Source: Mucilaginibacter sp. | GTDB taxonomy: Bacteria; Bacteroidota; Bacteroidia; Sphingobacteriales; Sphingobacteriaceae | Assembly: GCF_025362475.1 (NCBI RefSeq) | Contig: NZ_JANYGH010000049.1 | Location: 19,759-83,758 of the forward strand | Reading direction: 5' to 3' | DNA: 64,000 nt | Part shown: positions 55,101 to 64,000 of the stretch, in pieces | How positions within the stretch are numbered: the first letter of the stretch is position 1 | Layout: each line of letters begins with the position of its first letter | Notes under the pieces: generated by a model | The model's database searches: none | What the model was told of the DNA's origin: nothing | The model's input: only the letters and a program-made list of their open reading frames with translations | Made by a program: the position numbers and the translations under genes

Positions 55101-55485
55101 AAAAATATTAGAAAAGATGGGCAGTTCTTTAATAAGTTAAGTTGGGGCTGAAATGCTTTTTTTTTTAATTGTTCGCTTGTTCGGTCTCAAAATCTTCGTT
55201 TCCTTTTTTAATGCCTTGTCTTAACGTTGGGTAAATTACAAGTGAACAATTTTTAACTGGCCAATCACTTCAAATCGCCCAATAACCGGTTCGAACCTCT
55301 TTTTAACAGATTTAAGATTGTTAGCCACGTGTTGATAAATATAAAATATTAATTTATAGTGTTTTAAAAACACTCTTCCAATCGCAGAGGCTTGTTTTTA
55401 TTTAACAAAAATCTATCATGTTTGTCATGATTTTAATAAAAGGCTTGCTTTAATTGGTAAATAAAAAGGCGGCATACAGAGCTTG
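55101..55485. other. 385-bp intergenic region between convergent genes
   Basis: A T-run at 55159-55168 lies after the GxGYxYP gene without a convincing stem. No ORF, repeat or RNA gene recognised. Confidence 0.4.
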
Positions 55486-58400
55486 TTATTCTGTCTTCAA
55501 ACTTTTTATCGGGTTTGCCAATGCGGCTTTTATAGCCTGGAAGCTTACCGTTATTAATGTGATTAGTATAGCGCCAATAGCTGTAACGATAAATATCCAC
55601 CATGCTACATCGGTGTGATACTGATAGTTATGCAGCCAGTTGTGCATAAAATAATAAGCCACAGGCGAGGCTATAATTATTGAAATAAACACCAGTATGG
55701 CAAAATCTTTCGATAACAATTGCCACAGGGCGAACACTGAAGCGCCAAGCACCTTGCGAACACCTATTTCTTTAACGCGCTGTTCGGCCATGAATGATGC
55801 CATGCCAAACAGCCCGAGACAACTGATAAATATAGCAAGGCCGGCGAAGACAGTAGCCAGCTTACCTATGCGTTCTTCATTACCGAATTCTTTGGCGTAT
55901 TCCTGGTCAACGAAGTGGTATTCAAATGGCTGTTGGGGATTCTCAATTTTTAACACCGAAGCGATGTTGCTAATAGCTTTACCTGCACTCATTTTCGGGT
56001 TTATCTTTAGCAGTAAACAACCTCCTGCCCATTTCGCCAAAAAATAAACCATAGGTTGCACCTGTTCATAAGGTGAACGGTTAATGATATCTTTAGTTAC
56101 GCCTATGATCTTAAACTGTTGGCCATAAAAGGTTATGTAATTTTCAGTCGGTTTTTTCATGGACATAAAATCAGCTGCCGCCTGGTTGATGATTACCGCT
56201 GCTGAATCGGAAAGGAATGACCGCGAGAAATCACGGCCTCCGCTAAATTCCCAACCAATGGTTTTGCCATAATCATATGAAATATCCTCCTGGCCAAAAT
56301 TGATATCCAGATTAGTATCTTCTCCAGGCCATCCCACGCCGCTGGTAGTACCAGCAACGTTGTTAGGCGGAGCATCTGCTTCGGCCATTTCAGTAATTGT
56401 GCCGTTACTTGCAAGGGCCTGTTTTATCGCATCAAAATGTTGGTGGAGTTCAATAGTTCGGAGGGGGATGGCCACCAATCTGTCCCGGCTGTAGCCTACA
56501 GGGCGGTCTTTGGCAAAAATTATCTGCCGGATAACTACAATGGTGCCGATGATGAGCACAATAGAAACTGTAAACTGAAGTACCACCAGTACTTTACGCG
56601 GGGCTGAAGCCAGCCGCCCAACCCGGAACGCCCCCTTCAATACCTTTACTGGCTTAAATGACGACAGGTAGAGCGCCGGATAACTGCCGGTGATAATAGC
56701 GGTGACCAAACTAAGGCCAATGCCGGCGAGCCAAAACGCCGGGCTGTTCCATGGAATAACTATCTGTTTACCGGCCAGTTGATTGAACGCGGGGAGACTT
56801 AATCGTGCCAGTAGTAAGGCGGCTAATAATGCCAGTAATACACAAAGTAACGATTCACCGTAAAACTGTTGAATCAACTGGCTGCGGGATGAACCTATTG
56901 CCTTGCGGATACCTACCTCGCGCGCGCGTTTCTCAGATCTGGCTGTACTTAAGTTCATAAAATTAATACAGGCCAGCAGCAGTACAAACACACCTACAAT
57001 GCCAAAAAGCCACACATATTGTATTTCGCCGCCGATGTTTTTTCCGTCCTTAAACTCTCTATACAAATGCCATTTACTCATTGGCTGCAGGAACAGCGCC
57101 GGTTTTGTTTTAGCAGAAAGCGGTTTTAAATGCCGCAGCTTTTCATCTCTTATTTTTAACGACACTTTCCCGAGGTCGGCATTGTCAGCCAATTGAACAT
57201 ATAAATTAACAATGCCTGGGTCCCATGGCTCCTTCATTCCGCTCAATCTGTAATCTGTTGCATGGCGGTCCCAGCAACCAATAAAAGCCAGACCGGCAAG
57301 CGTGGTATTTTCAGGCAAATCTGCATAAACGCCGGCTACTTTCAGGTTATCCAGATTATTCAGCTTTAATACTTTAGCCATGGGATCCTCATTCCCGAAA
57401 AATGCCTTAGCTGTCGACGCGGATATTAGTATAGATGATGGGTCCTTTATAGCATCGCGCCTGCCCTTGAGCATATTTAATGTAAACAGGTCCGGTCCGC
57501 CAGCTTCCATAAAGGTACCTTGCTTGTTCAGTTTTTTATCGTTTAAAGCCAGTATATAATCTCTCGGCAAGGTCGACATTGCTACAGATTTAAAATCGCC
57601 GCCATAATTTTTGCGTAGCTCGGCTGCCAAAGGGTACGGTTCATGAAATGAGGTTTTCACTTCGCCATTAATGGTTACATTTTGCATTACCTGGGCTATA
57701 CGGTGGTAATTATTGTGATACCTATCAAATGATACTTCATCCAAAATCCACAAACTAATCAGCGTTACTACTGCCATGCCCACTGCAAGGCCACCTATAT
57801 TAATGAGCGACAATACCTTGTTATTAATAAGGTTGCGCCAGGCAATTTTGAAATAATTTCTAATCATATAATTGCGGTTTAATTTTACAGGAGCCCAACC
57901 TGGCGGGCTTCCTGAACGCAATATTACCGCCGGTATTCGTAACCGGGGTGCCAACTTATCAATTGGTACCTCTTCTTTCAAGCTATTCTTATATTCCACC
58001 GGGGTTTTGCCGGTCATCTCTTTAAAAACCCGGTTGAAAGTTGTTTTGGAATTAAACCCCGACTCATAGGCGATACCCAGCAGTGTAAGCCGGTCGTAGG
58101 CCGGGTCCTGCATCTTCCGGGCAGTTTCACGAACCCTGAACTCATTAATAAAGTCGCTGAAGTTCTTTTCCATCCCCACATTAATAATTCGCGATAAATC
58201 GTGCGGATGGATATTCAGCTTCACTGCCAGGGAGGTCAACGTCAGTTCGGCATCCTCGTAAAAACCATTTGCGGCTACGGCTTCCTTTAGCCTACGGCTT
58301 TTTTCTTTTGCATCATATCTATCTGTTATCGGCGTAGCAAGTTGTGTGCTGCTATCCAATTTTAGCATCACTTCGGCAGCCACGCCAATAAGCACAAAAG

Positions 58401-58929
58401 CAACGGTAAAACTCAAGACATCATTAAACAGCCATAACATGCAAAGCAAGGCGAGCAGGCGCAAGGCCTTATCCAACCGGCGGAAAGCAAAGCGCGGCCT
58501 ATCCATTAGCACCGGCTCCAAGCTGTTGTAAAAATGCTGTATCATCCGGTGCGACAGGTATAAATAAATGACAACCGAAATTAGCACCAACCAGCCCGGC
58601 ATCCAATACGCAACCAGCAAAGGGCAAAAATGCAGAACATCCTTTCGGCCAAATTGTAGGTTTGGTGACGTCATCCGCCGCACATAAAAATACAATAGCG
58701 GCCCCAGCGCCGGTAAAAAAATCGGTGAAAGCCCGCCAGTCTTCAATACAATTACAGTTAAAGCGGCACTTAAAAACAGGTTGGCTGCCTGGCCTTCCCT
58801 TTTTGCAAATGCTAAAAGCAGCGCGAGTGTAAACCCCGAAAACAGGGTTGCCATGGCGGCCACATGATACAGGTTAATATGGAATATATCAGGATTCAAG
58901 TAATTCAAATAGCCCAAAGGCTGTTCCAA
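55486..58929 (-). CDS. Membrane AraC-type regulator fused to an FtsX/MacB-type ABC permease
   Basis: 1147 residues in one uninterrupted frame. Residues about 15-205: six or so membrane helices. About 215-320: AraC-type HTH (LTLTSLAVKLNIHPHDLSRIIN, then LTLLGIAYESGFNSKTTFNRVF and GKTPVEYK). From 355 (IRNYFKIAWRNLINNKVLSL) a full FtsX-type permease: MacB periplasmic core domain, a first permease domain (ARSEKRAREVGIRKAIGSSR), a second MacB core, and a final permease domain (EQRVKEIGVRKVLGAS). Permeases without the extension are about 790 residues, so the front is an added module. The ATPase partner is not in the window. It may link export or envelope status to transcription. Confidence 0.85.
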   Translation of the reverse strand: MEQPLGYLNYLNPDIFHINLYHVAAMATLFSGFTLALLLAFAKREGQAANLFLSAALTVIVLKTGGLSPIFLPALGPLLYFYVRRMTSPNLQFGRKDVLHFCPLLVAYWMPGWLVLISVVIYLYLSHRMIQHFYNSLEPVLMDRPRFAFRRLDKALRLLALLCMLWLFNDVLSFTVAFVLIGVAAEVMLKLDSSTQLATPITDRYDAKEKSRRLKEAVAANGFYEDAELTLTSLAVKLNIHPHDLSRIINVGMEKNFSDFINEFRVRETARKMQDPAYDRLTLLGIAYESGFNSKTTFNRVFKEMTGKTPVEYKNSLKEEVPIDKLAPRLRIPAVILRSGSPPGWAPVKLNRNYMIRNYFKIAWRNLINNKVLSLINIGGLAVGMAVVTLISLWILDEVSFDRYHNNYHRIAQVMQNVTINGEVKTSFHEPYPLAAELRKNYGGDFKSVAMSTLPRDYILALNDKKLNKQGTFMEAGGPDLFTLNMLKGRRDAIKDPSSILISASTAKAFFGNEDPMAKVLKLNNLDNLKVAGVYADLPENTTLAGLAFIGCWDRHATDYRLSGMKEPWDPGIVNLYVQLADNADLGKVSLKIRDEKLRHLKPLSAKTKPALFLQPMSKWHLYREFKDGKNIGGEIQYVWLFGIVGVFVLLLACINFMNLSTARSEKRAREVGIRKAIGSSRSQLIQQFYGESLLCVLLALLAALLLARLSLPAFNQLAGKQIVIPWNSPAFWLAGIGLSLVTAIITGSYPALYLSSFKPVKVLKGAFRVGRLASAPRKVLVVLQFTVSIVLIIGTIVVIRQIIFAKDRPVGYSRDRLVAIPLRTIELHQHFDAIKQALASNGTITEMAEADAPPNNVAGTTSGVGWPGEDTNLDINFGQEDISYDYGKTIGWEFSGGRDFSRSFLSDSAAVIINQAAADFMSMKKPTENYITFYGQQFKIIGVTKDIINRSPYEQVQPMVYFLAKWAGGCLLLKINPKMSAGKAISNIASVLKIENPQQPFEYHFVDQEYAKEFGNEERIGKLATVFAGLAIFISCLGLFGMASFMAEQRVKEIGVRKVLGASVFALWQLLSKDFAILVFISIIIASPVAYYFMHNWLHNYQYHTDVAWWIFIVTAIGAILITLITVSFQAIKAALANPIKSLKTE

Positions 58930-58951
58930 ATTTACAACATATTGACATATA

Positions 58952-58959
58952 CAAAATTA
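58952..58959 (-). promoter_or_regulatory. TAnnTTTG element upstream of the AraC-permease fusion gene
   Basis: On the minus strand TAATTTTG, giving a leader of about 15-20 nt before the ATG at 58929. No correctly spaced -33 TTG seen. Confidence 0.3.
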
Positions 58960-59024
58960 TGCGATGATATATATGTTTATTCTGCTTAATCCTATGTTTG
59001 CTGTATTGTTGCGAATAAGTATAC

Positions 59025-59076
59025 CAAGCAAAAAGCCGCTCTACTTTCGTAAAACGGCTTTGTAGCCCGTAGGGGA
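59025..59076 (-). repeat. tRNA 3'-end plus terminator, left copy of a 52-bp direct repeat
   Basis: Identical at 50 of 52 positions to 63904-63955. Read on the minus strand it is TCCCCTACGGGCTAC (a tRNA T-stem 3' side, acceptor 3' strand and discriminator region) followed by a terminator hairpin (AAGCCGTTTT...AGCGGCTT) and T-run. The tRNA body is absent. It resembles an att site left by integration in a tRNA gene. Confidence 0.6.
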
Positions 59077-59119
59077 TTTATTTTTTAGACAATCGAAGCA
59101 AAAAAATCATTTCCTGATC

Positions 59120-59154
59120 TTGTTTATTAATTGTGGTAAATAATTATAAATTTG
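59120..59154 (+). promoter_or_regulatory. Promoter for the large type IX secreted protein
   Basis: TTG (59120-59122), a 24-bp spacer and TAAATTTG (59147-59154). The spacer is 1 bp longer than the usual range. Transcription would begin near 59161, about 38 nt before the ATG. Confidence 0.4.
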
Positions 59155-59198
59155 ACATATTATAGAATTGAAATGTATCTGAACCTATACCTTATTTA

Positions 59199-62100
59199 AT
59201 GACGAGGCTTATATATGTTGTGGCGCTTACAACATTTTTTTTCTCTTTCCTCTCGCAAACATCTGCGCAATCAAACCAAACAGTAACCAATGGAGATATA
59301 ACAGCAGCTGCAAATTTTCCAGGGGCGGGCTGTAATTATACATGGGTAAACAACAATCCATTTATCGGGCTGCCCGCAAGCGGCAGTGGCAACATACAGG
59401 CGTTTACCGCAATAAATTCAGGAAATGTTCCCGTCACTGCTACAATTACCGCTACGCCAACTACTGCTGGATTTGCCTATATTTTTAGTACCATCGGGCA
59501 GTTGACTGTAATTGATCTGTCAACCAACCAAATCATAAATAACACAACAACCACATTTCATGCATTTGGCGAAACCATAAGCCCGGACGGAAAATTTATA
59601 TATGTAACAGACCCATCTAATAACGCTGTCATAACACTCAACGCAACTACATACGCTATTGAGGGTTACACACCTACCGGCAACAATTCTGCCCCGCGCG
59701 GCATTACCATAAGCCCCGACGGAAATAATATATATGTTACAAATGAACACCCCTTTGACATTCTTGGTCACGGTACAGTTGATATAATCAACACAGCAAC
59801 ACATAATATTACTGCAACCATTGCCGTTGGAGAAAGCCCACTAGGTATAGTCCTGAGTCCTGACGGCAGTAAGTTATATGTTGCAAATCAAGGCTCAAAC
59901 TTCATATCGGTTATAAATGCTAATACCGGCGTGGCAATTGGCAAAATCCCACTGGATCAAGGTGTCTCCTCACTCGCAATTACACATGATGGCAGCCAAT
60001 TATATATAACTGGAGGTGGCGCTTCCGTTTCTGTAATTAGCACAGCAACGAACCAACTCATCAAAACTATTGGTGTTGGCTTAGGCCCGATAGCTATGAC
60101 CATATCATCCGACGATAAAAAAGTATATGTGGTGAATGAGGATTTGCGCTCTGTGTCCGTGATTGATAATCAAACAAAAACAGTAATTGCAACCATCGAT
60201 CTGCCGGGCGGTCAATCGCCATTTAGTATATACCTAAGCCCGGATGGCACCAAGGCTTACGCCGTAAATCAAAATGGTGTGATCAGCGTTATCAATACAG
60301 CCAATAATAGTGTAACTAATTCCATTACCACTGTGACAGGCGCACTTTCATACGGAAACTTCGTTTCGGCCGGCCCTGGCTGTAGCAGTTCTCCGGTTAC
60401 TTTTACCATAACCGTGAAGCCAACAGCGGCTGTTCCGCTTATTACAGCCGGTCCTGTAAGCGGGGAAATCTCAACCTGCGCAGGTTCGCCATCAGCCTTG
60501 CCCTACATACAACAATTTACCGCTACATGCAGTAAGTTAGCCGCTGCTGTTACCGTCGCTGCACCTAAAGGATTCGAGGTTTCGCTCTCGCCCGGTAATG
60601 GCTACAGCAGTAGCTTAACCCTTGCCCCATCGGGTGGCAGTTTAAAGAAAACAATATATGTACGATCGGCTGCGGCAGATAATACCGGTGACATTTCGGG
60701 TAGTGTAATATTGAGTTCGGCCGGAGCCGCAAATCAAAGCGTGGCCGTTGCCGGAGTTGTAAACGCATTGCCAACAGTTAACATCGTGCCCAATCAAACG
60801 GTAAATAACGGAGCATTAACTAAAGCAGTTGATTTTACAGGTACAGGAAGTACCTTCACTTGGACCAATAATACGCCGGGAATAGGTTTAGCGGCTTCGG
60901 GAACAGGCAATATTAGTCCTTTTACAGCGGTAAACACTGGCAGTACGCCAGTTACAGCTAATATTACTGTTACTCCTATACCTAGAGGTTTTGCTTACAT
61001 AACCAATCTTAACGATAACACAGTATCTGTTATTAATACTACTACTTACAAAATAGTTTCAACTATTCCAGTCGGGAAACAACCCATAGGTGTAGCCATT
61101 AGCAAGGATGGACAAACGGTATATGTAACAAATTTGGGTTCTAATAATATTTCTGTTATAAGTGCAAGCTCCAATACGGTTACTTCAACTATAAATGTTG
61201 GCCAGGGTCCTTACCAGGCTATATTAAGCCCTGACGATAGCAAGCTTTACGTGTCAAATCCAGGTGGGAATACCATATCCGAAATAAATATTGCCACAGG
61301 TACAGTAATTAACACTTTTTTAGTGGGTGCAAATCCTAACGGGATCCGCCTTAGTGCCGACGGAACCTATCTATATGCAGCAAGTGCGCTTACGAGTAAT
61401 GTATATGTAATAAATACCGCCACTAATGCTTTAATAGCTACTATACCTGTGGGAGTAATTCCCATGGATTTAGTAATCAGCCCGGATGGCAGCAGAGTAT
61501 ATGTCATAAGTGCCGGATCAACAGATATATCGGTGATAAATACTGTAAATAACACATTGATAAAAACCATACATGTTGGCACCAATTTACAGGCAATATG
61601 TATAAGTCCCGATGGCAGTAAAATCTATATATCTGATATCGGCAATAATGAGATTTTAGTATATGATACTGCCACTTATGATTTAATAACGTCAATCCCT
61701 GTAGGATACCAACCGGAAGGTATTTCATTAACTCCCGATGGCAGTAGGTTATATACGGCCAATCAAACTTCAAATACAGTTTCGGTTATCAATACTCAAG
61801 ATAATGCAGTAATAAATACCATACCTGTGGGTAACGCACCTGCTTCCATAGGTAAATTTATTTCAGCTGGGTTTGGTTGTGTTGGCACTCCAACAACCTT
61901 TACCATCACCGTAAATCCATTATCAACACCATCCATAACAGCAAGCACAGTAACGGGCAATATTATTGGTTGCGAGGGATTAGTTTCTCCAAACATTCAG
62001 CAATTTACAGTTTCGGGTAGCCGGTTAACGGCGAACATCACAGCAACTGCGCCTTTAAACTTTGAAATATCGCTTAATGCAACAACCGGTTATAGCAGCA

Positions 62101-63377
62101 GCCTTACATTAACACAAACCAGCGGCACGGTAAGCAATACCATTATTTATGTCAGATCATCAGCCATAGCCCCTGCCGGCAGCATCTCCAGCAACGTTCA
62201 CCTAACATCAACAGGCGCCACAATCCAGCCAGTTGTTGTAAGCGGTATTATTAAAGCGATACCGACGGTAAACGCAGTAATAAGTCAAATCCTAACAAGC
62301 GGCGCGCCAACTTCCCCAGTTAATTTTAGCGGAACAGCAACTACATATAATTGGGTTAATGATACGCCCGGTGTAGGACTGGCCTCAAACGGTACGGGAA
62401 ATATTCCTTCATTTGCCAGTGTAAATAATACGGCCAACCCAATAATTGCAACAATTATGGTAACGCCTTTAAATAGTACCAATTGTAATGGCACGCCTAT
62501 TTTATTTACCATTACAGTAAGCCCAAAACCTATACCAGCCACCTTAACAACAACCGCCAATCTAACTCCTTTAGCAACCATCTACGGCACGCCATCAACC
62601 GCCGAAAGCTTTGGTGTTTCCGGCACAAATATCTCCGGCGGAATCTTAGTAACCCCGACCACCGGTTTTGAGGTAAGCAGCAATGGAACAGCCTTTAATA
62701 CCCAAACCACTATAAACGGTAATGGAAGTATTTCATCGGCGCCCGTATATGTAAGGTTGGCAGCAACTACACCGGTAGGCAATTACAGCGGCAATATTGC
62801 AGTAAGCACTAATAATACAACCAGCGTAAATGTATTAATCCCTATCAGTAGGGTAAGCCCGGCCCCCCTAACAATTACTGCGAATAATCAAACAAAGCCT
62901 TATGGTGCAGTTAATCCGGCTTTAACAGTAACTTATCTCGGCTTTGTAAACAACGATGGGCCAGGACAACTTAGCTCGCAGCCTACTATTACCACCACCG
63001 CCACCACCCAGTCACCAATCGCTCAATATCCTATTCTGGCTAGTGATGCAGTTTCTCCCAATTATACTTTTACTTATCTTCCAGGCATTTTAACCATCGA
63101 ACCATCCTTGTCATTACTATCCATCCCAAATACATTTACCCCAAATGGCGATGGAATTAATGATACGTGGGATGTAAAATACCTTGACTACTATCCTAAA
63201 GCCACCGTTATAATATTTAACCGCTGGGGGGAAAAGGTATTTTCATCCGTAGGATATCCCATCCCGTGGGATGGCACCTATAAAGGAACAGCATTATCTT
63301 CAGGTACGTACTATTATATTATTGACCCTAAAAATGAACAATCAGTTTTTTCGGGATGGCTTGCTATTATTCGGTAG
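59199..63377 (+). CDS. Large secreted protein with two YVTN beta-propellers, MBG domain and type IX sorting domain
   Basis: 1392 residues. Signal peptide (ends TSAQ). Propeller 1 (about 90-395) and propeller 2 (about 595-885) are built from repeats such as ISPDGKFIYVTDPSNNAVI and LSPDGSKLYVANQGSNFISV; each is preceded by a short Ig-like/PKD-type segment starting near TVTNGDITAAANFPGAGCNY or TVNNGALTKAVDFTG. Further Ig-like units follow, then an MBG domain (about 1219-1300, LTITANNQTKPYGAVNPAL) and a CHU_C gliding-motility-type C-terminal domain (NTFTPNGDGINDTWDV, FNRWGEKVF), the type B signal for type IX secretion. Probably a cell-surface or released binding protein; ligand unknown. Confidence 0.9.
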   Translation: MTRLIYVVALTTFFFSFLSQTSAQSNQTVTNGDITAAANFPGAGCNYTWVNNNPFIGLPASGSGNIQAFTAINSGNVPVTATITATPTTAGFAYIFSTIGQLTVIDLSTNQIINNTTTTFHAFGETISPDGKFIYVTDPSNNAVITLNATTYAIEGYTPTGNNSAPRGITISPDGNNIYVTNEHPFDILGHGTVDIINTATHNITATIAVGESPLGIVLSPDGSKLYVANQGSNFISVINANTGVAIGKIPLDQGVSSLAITHDGSQLYITGGGASVSVISTATNQLIKTIGVGLGPIAMTISSDDKKVYVVNEDLRSVSVIDNQTKTVIATIDLPGGQSPFSIYLSPDGTKAYAVNQNGVISVINTANNSVTNSITTVTGALSYGNFVSAGPGCSSSPVTFTITVKPTAAVPLITAGPVSGEISTCAGSPSALPYIQQFTATCSKLAAAVTVAAPKGFEVSLSPGNGYSSSLTLAPSGGSLKKTIYVRSAAADNTGDISGSVILSSAGAANQSVAVAGVVNALPTVNIVPNQTVNNGALTKAVDFTGTGSTFTWTNNTPGIGLAASGTGNISPFTAVNTGSTPVTANITVTPIPRGFAYITNLNDNTVSVINTTTYKIVSTIPVGKQPIGVAISKDGQTVYVTNLGSNNISVISASSNTVTSTINVGQGPYQAILSPDDSKLYVSNPGGNTISEINIATGTVINTFLVGANPNGIRLSADGTYLYAASALTSNVYVINTATNALIATIPVGVIPMDLVISPDGSRVYVISAGSTDISVINTVNNTLIKTIHVGTNLQAICISPDGSKIYISDIGNNEILVYDTATYDLITSIPVGYQPEGISLTPDGSRLYTANQTSNTVSVINTQDNAVINTIPVGNAPASIGKFISAGFGCVGTPTTFTITVNPLSTPSITASTVTGNIIGCEGLVSPNIQQFTVSGSRLTANITATAPLNFEISLNATTGYSSSLTLTQTSGTVSNTIIYVRSSAIAPAGSISSNVHLTSTGATIQPVVVSGIIKAIPTVNAVISQILTSGAPTSPVNFSGTATTYNWVNDTPGVGLASNGTGNIPSFASVNNTANPIIATIMVTPLNSTNCNGTPILFTITVSPKPIPATLTTTANLTPLATIYGTPSTAESFGVSGTNISGGILVTPTTGFEVSSNGTAFNTQTTINGNGSISSAPVYVRLAATTPVGNYSGNIAVSTNNTTSVNVLIPISRVSPAPLTITANNQTKPYGAVNPALTVTYLGFVNNDGPGQLSSQPTITTTATTQSPIAQYPILASDAVSPNYTFTYLPGILTIEPSLSLLSIPNTFTPNGDGINDTWDVKYLDYYPKATVIIFNRWGEKVFSSVGYPIPWDGTYKGTALSSGTYYYIIDPKNEQSVFSGWLAIIR

Positions 63378-63903
63378 TACTGAATATCCTGTAAGGATTG
63401 CAGGAAGCCCCGGTCATTTAATTCCGACTGTGGCGGTTGTATTCCCATCATTTTAATATAAATCACAATAAAATTAAAGTGCCACGTTTGTGGTGGGCTT
63501 TGCTCCGTAAACGGTACTAGAATTGAGATAAACCGAATACTTCTTTTCAAAAAAAAAAGGATATAGGACATACAATCTGTAAATTATTATGTTAGGTAAA
63601 ATTCCAGAAAAAAACTCACGAAAAAAAGCAAGTAAATTTTAGACATAGATCCAATATGGTGAATATCAAATCAATAGAAACAATCATCTTAAATAATCAA
63701 GTTGGCCAATATTTGCAAATCTCCTATAAAGTGCAATATTCATCTTGTTGCGGATAACCCTAAGTGGCTTATATCTTTTTTTTGCTCCCGCCCGGCCATA
63801 GGTTCTCGCTTGACCGAACGATGTATTGAGTGCCCACACTCAATACAATGGACGGAAATAAAGTAATAATTTATCTCTGCTGATTCGCTAATGTTTTATT
63901 ATA
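63378..63903. other. Intergenic region after the secreted protein gene
   Basis: 526 bp, AT-rich, with no credible ORF or terminator recognised. It runs up to the right-hand tRNA-end repeat. Confidence 0.4.
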
Positions 63904-63962
63904 CAAGCAAAAAGCCGCTCTACTTTCGTAAAGCGGCTTCGTAGCCCGTAGGGGAATCGAAC
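63904..63962 (-). repeat. tRNA 3'-end plus terminator, right copy of the direct repeat
   Basis: The 52 bp at 63904-63955 match the left copy at 50 positions, and the tRNA-like part extends further (GTTCGATTCCCCTACGGGCTAC on the minus strand, 63962-63941), reaching the T-loop. The 5' side of the T-stem, which should read about AGGGG, is replaced by unrelated sequence, so no complete tRNA is present. The terminator stem AAGCCGCT/AGCGGCTT is perfect here. The tRNA may be of the glutamate type, judged only from the acceptor sequence. Confidence 0.6.
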
Positions 63963-64000
63963 ACGATTCTTAACCAGCTGGCTTGCAATATTTTATATGG

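Noticed and set aside
59199..63377. Tandem DNA repeats as a mobile element
   Set aside because: The periodicity comes from beta-propeller blades in one intact reading frame.
63941..64000. Complete tRNA gene at the right edge
   Set aside because: Only the acceptor 3' strand, T-stem 3' side and T-loop are present; the 5' side of the T-stem and everything beyond is unrelated sequence, so no cloverleaf can be drawn within the window.

Overview
The window looks like chromosomal DNA of a Bacteroidota bacterium, most probably family Sphingobacteriaceae and Mucilaginibacter-like. The support is indirect: many secreted and lipoprotein glycoside hydrolases, a type IX secretion C-terminal domain, TAnnTTTG-type promoter elements, HWE-type and classical two-component systems, several Crp/Fnr, AraC and HxlR regulators, and FtsX-type permeases typical of the phylum. 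No rRNA gene, complete tRNA, CRISPR array or intact transposase was found.

Layout. 0-2 kb: the end of a molybdate uptake operon (modA-modB-modC, minus strand, modC cut by the edge) with an operator-like palindrome upstream. 2-13 kb: a carbohydrate block with two GH30 enzymes, a GH16 enzyme, an outer-membrane barrel and a GH97 enzyme. These together suggest attack on beta-1,6/beta-1,3-glucan (fungal or algal), although no SusC/SusD pair is in view. Inside this block lies a receptor in which a 7TMR-DISM membrane sensor is fused to the zinc ribbon and helical region of an IS1595-type transposase. 13-18 kb: HPP membrane protein, Fnr-like regulator with a cysteine cluster, small membrane protein, ClC transporter with CBS domains, MFS transporter. 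18-26 kb: DUF4097 protein, cytochrome c plus soluble PQQ-type dehydrogenase, two NIPSNAP proteins, VOC protein, aldo/keto reductase, HxlR regulator and RpiA. 26-42 kb: stress and redox functions (DJ-1/PfpI, thioredoxin-like proteins, cupins, secreted MsrA-MsrB, oxidoreductases, AraC and Crp regulators), a GH127 arabinofuranosidase, an OmpR-type two-component system and gene remnants.

42-53 kb is a signalling island with two sigma-54 activators: an NtrC-like response regulator encoded with a TPR/HWE histidine kinase and a GNAT protein, and a 1242-residue activator with five tandem GAF-like units. Three TGGCAYG-type sigma-54-like promoters lie here. Four palindromes of the form TTGANATNTCAA are arranged as two pairs, each pair with 29 bp between centres and its midpoint 85 bp from a promoter. 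A weaker pair with nearly the same geometry lies upstream of the multi-GAF activator. I infer a self-controlled sigma-54 regulon.

53-64 kb: a GxGYxYP protein, an 1147-residue fusion of a membrane AraC-type regulator with an FtsX/MacB-type permease, and a 1392-residue type IX secreted protein with two YVTN-type beta-propellers. The last gene lies between two 52-bp direct repeats, each made of a tRNA 3' end plus its terminator, which look like integration scars.
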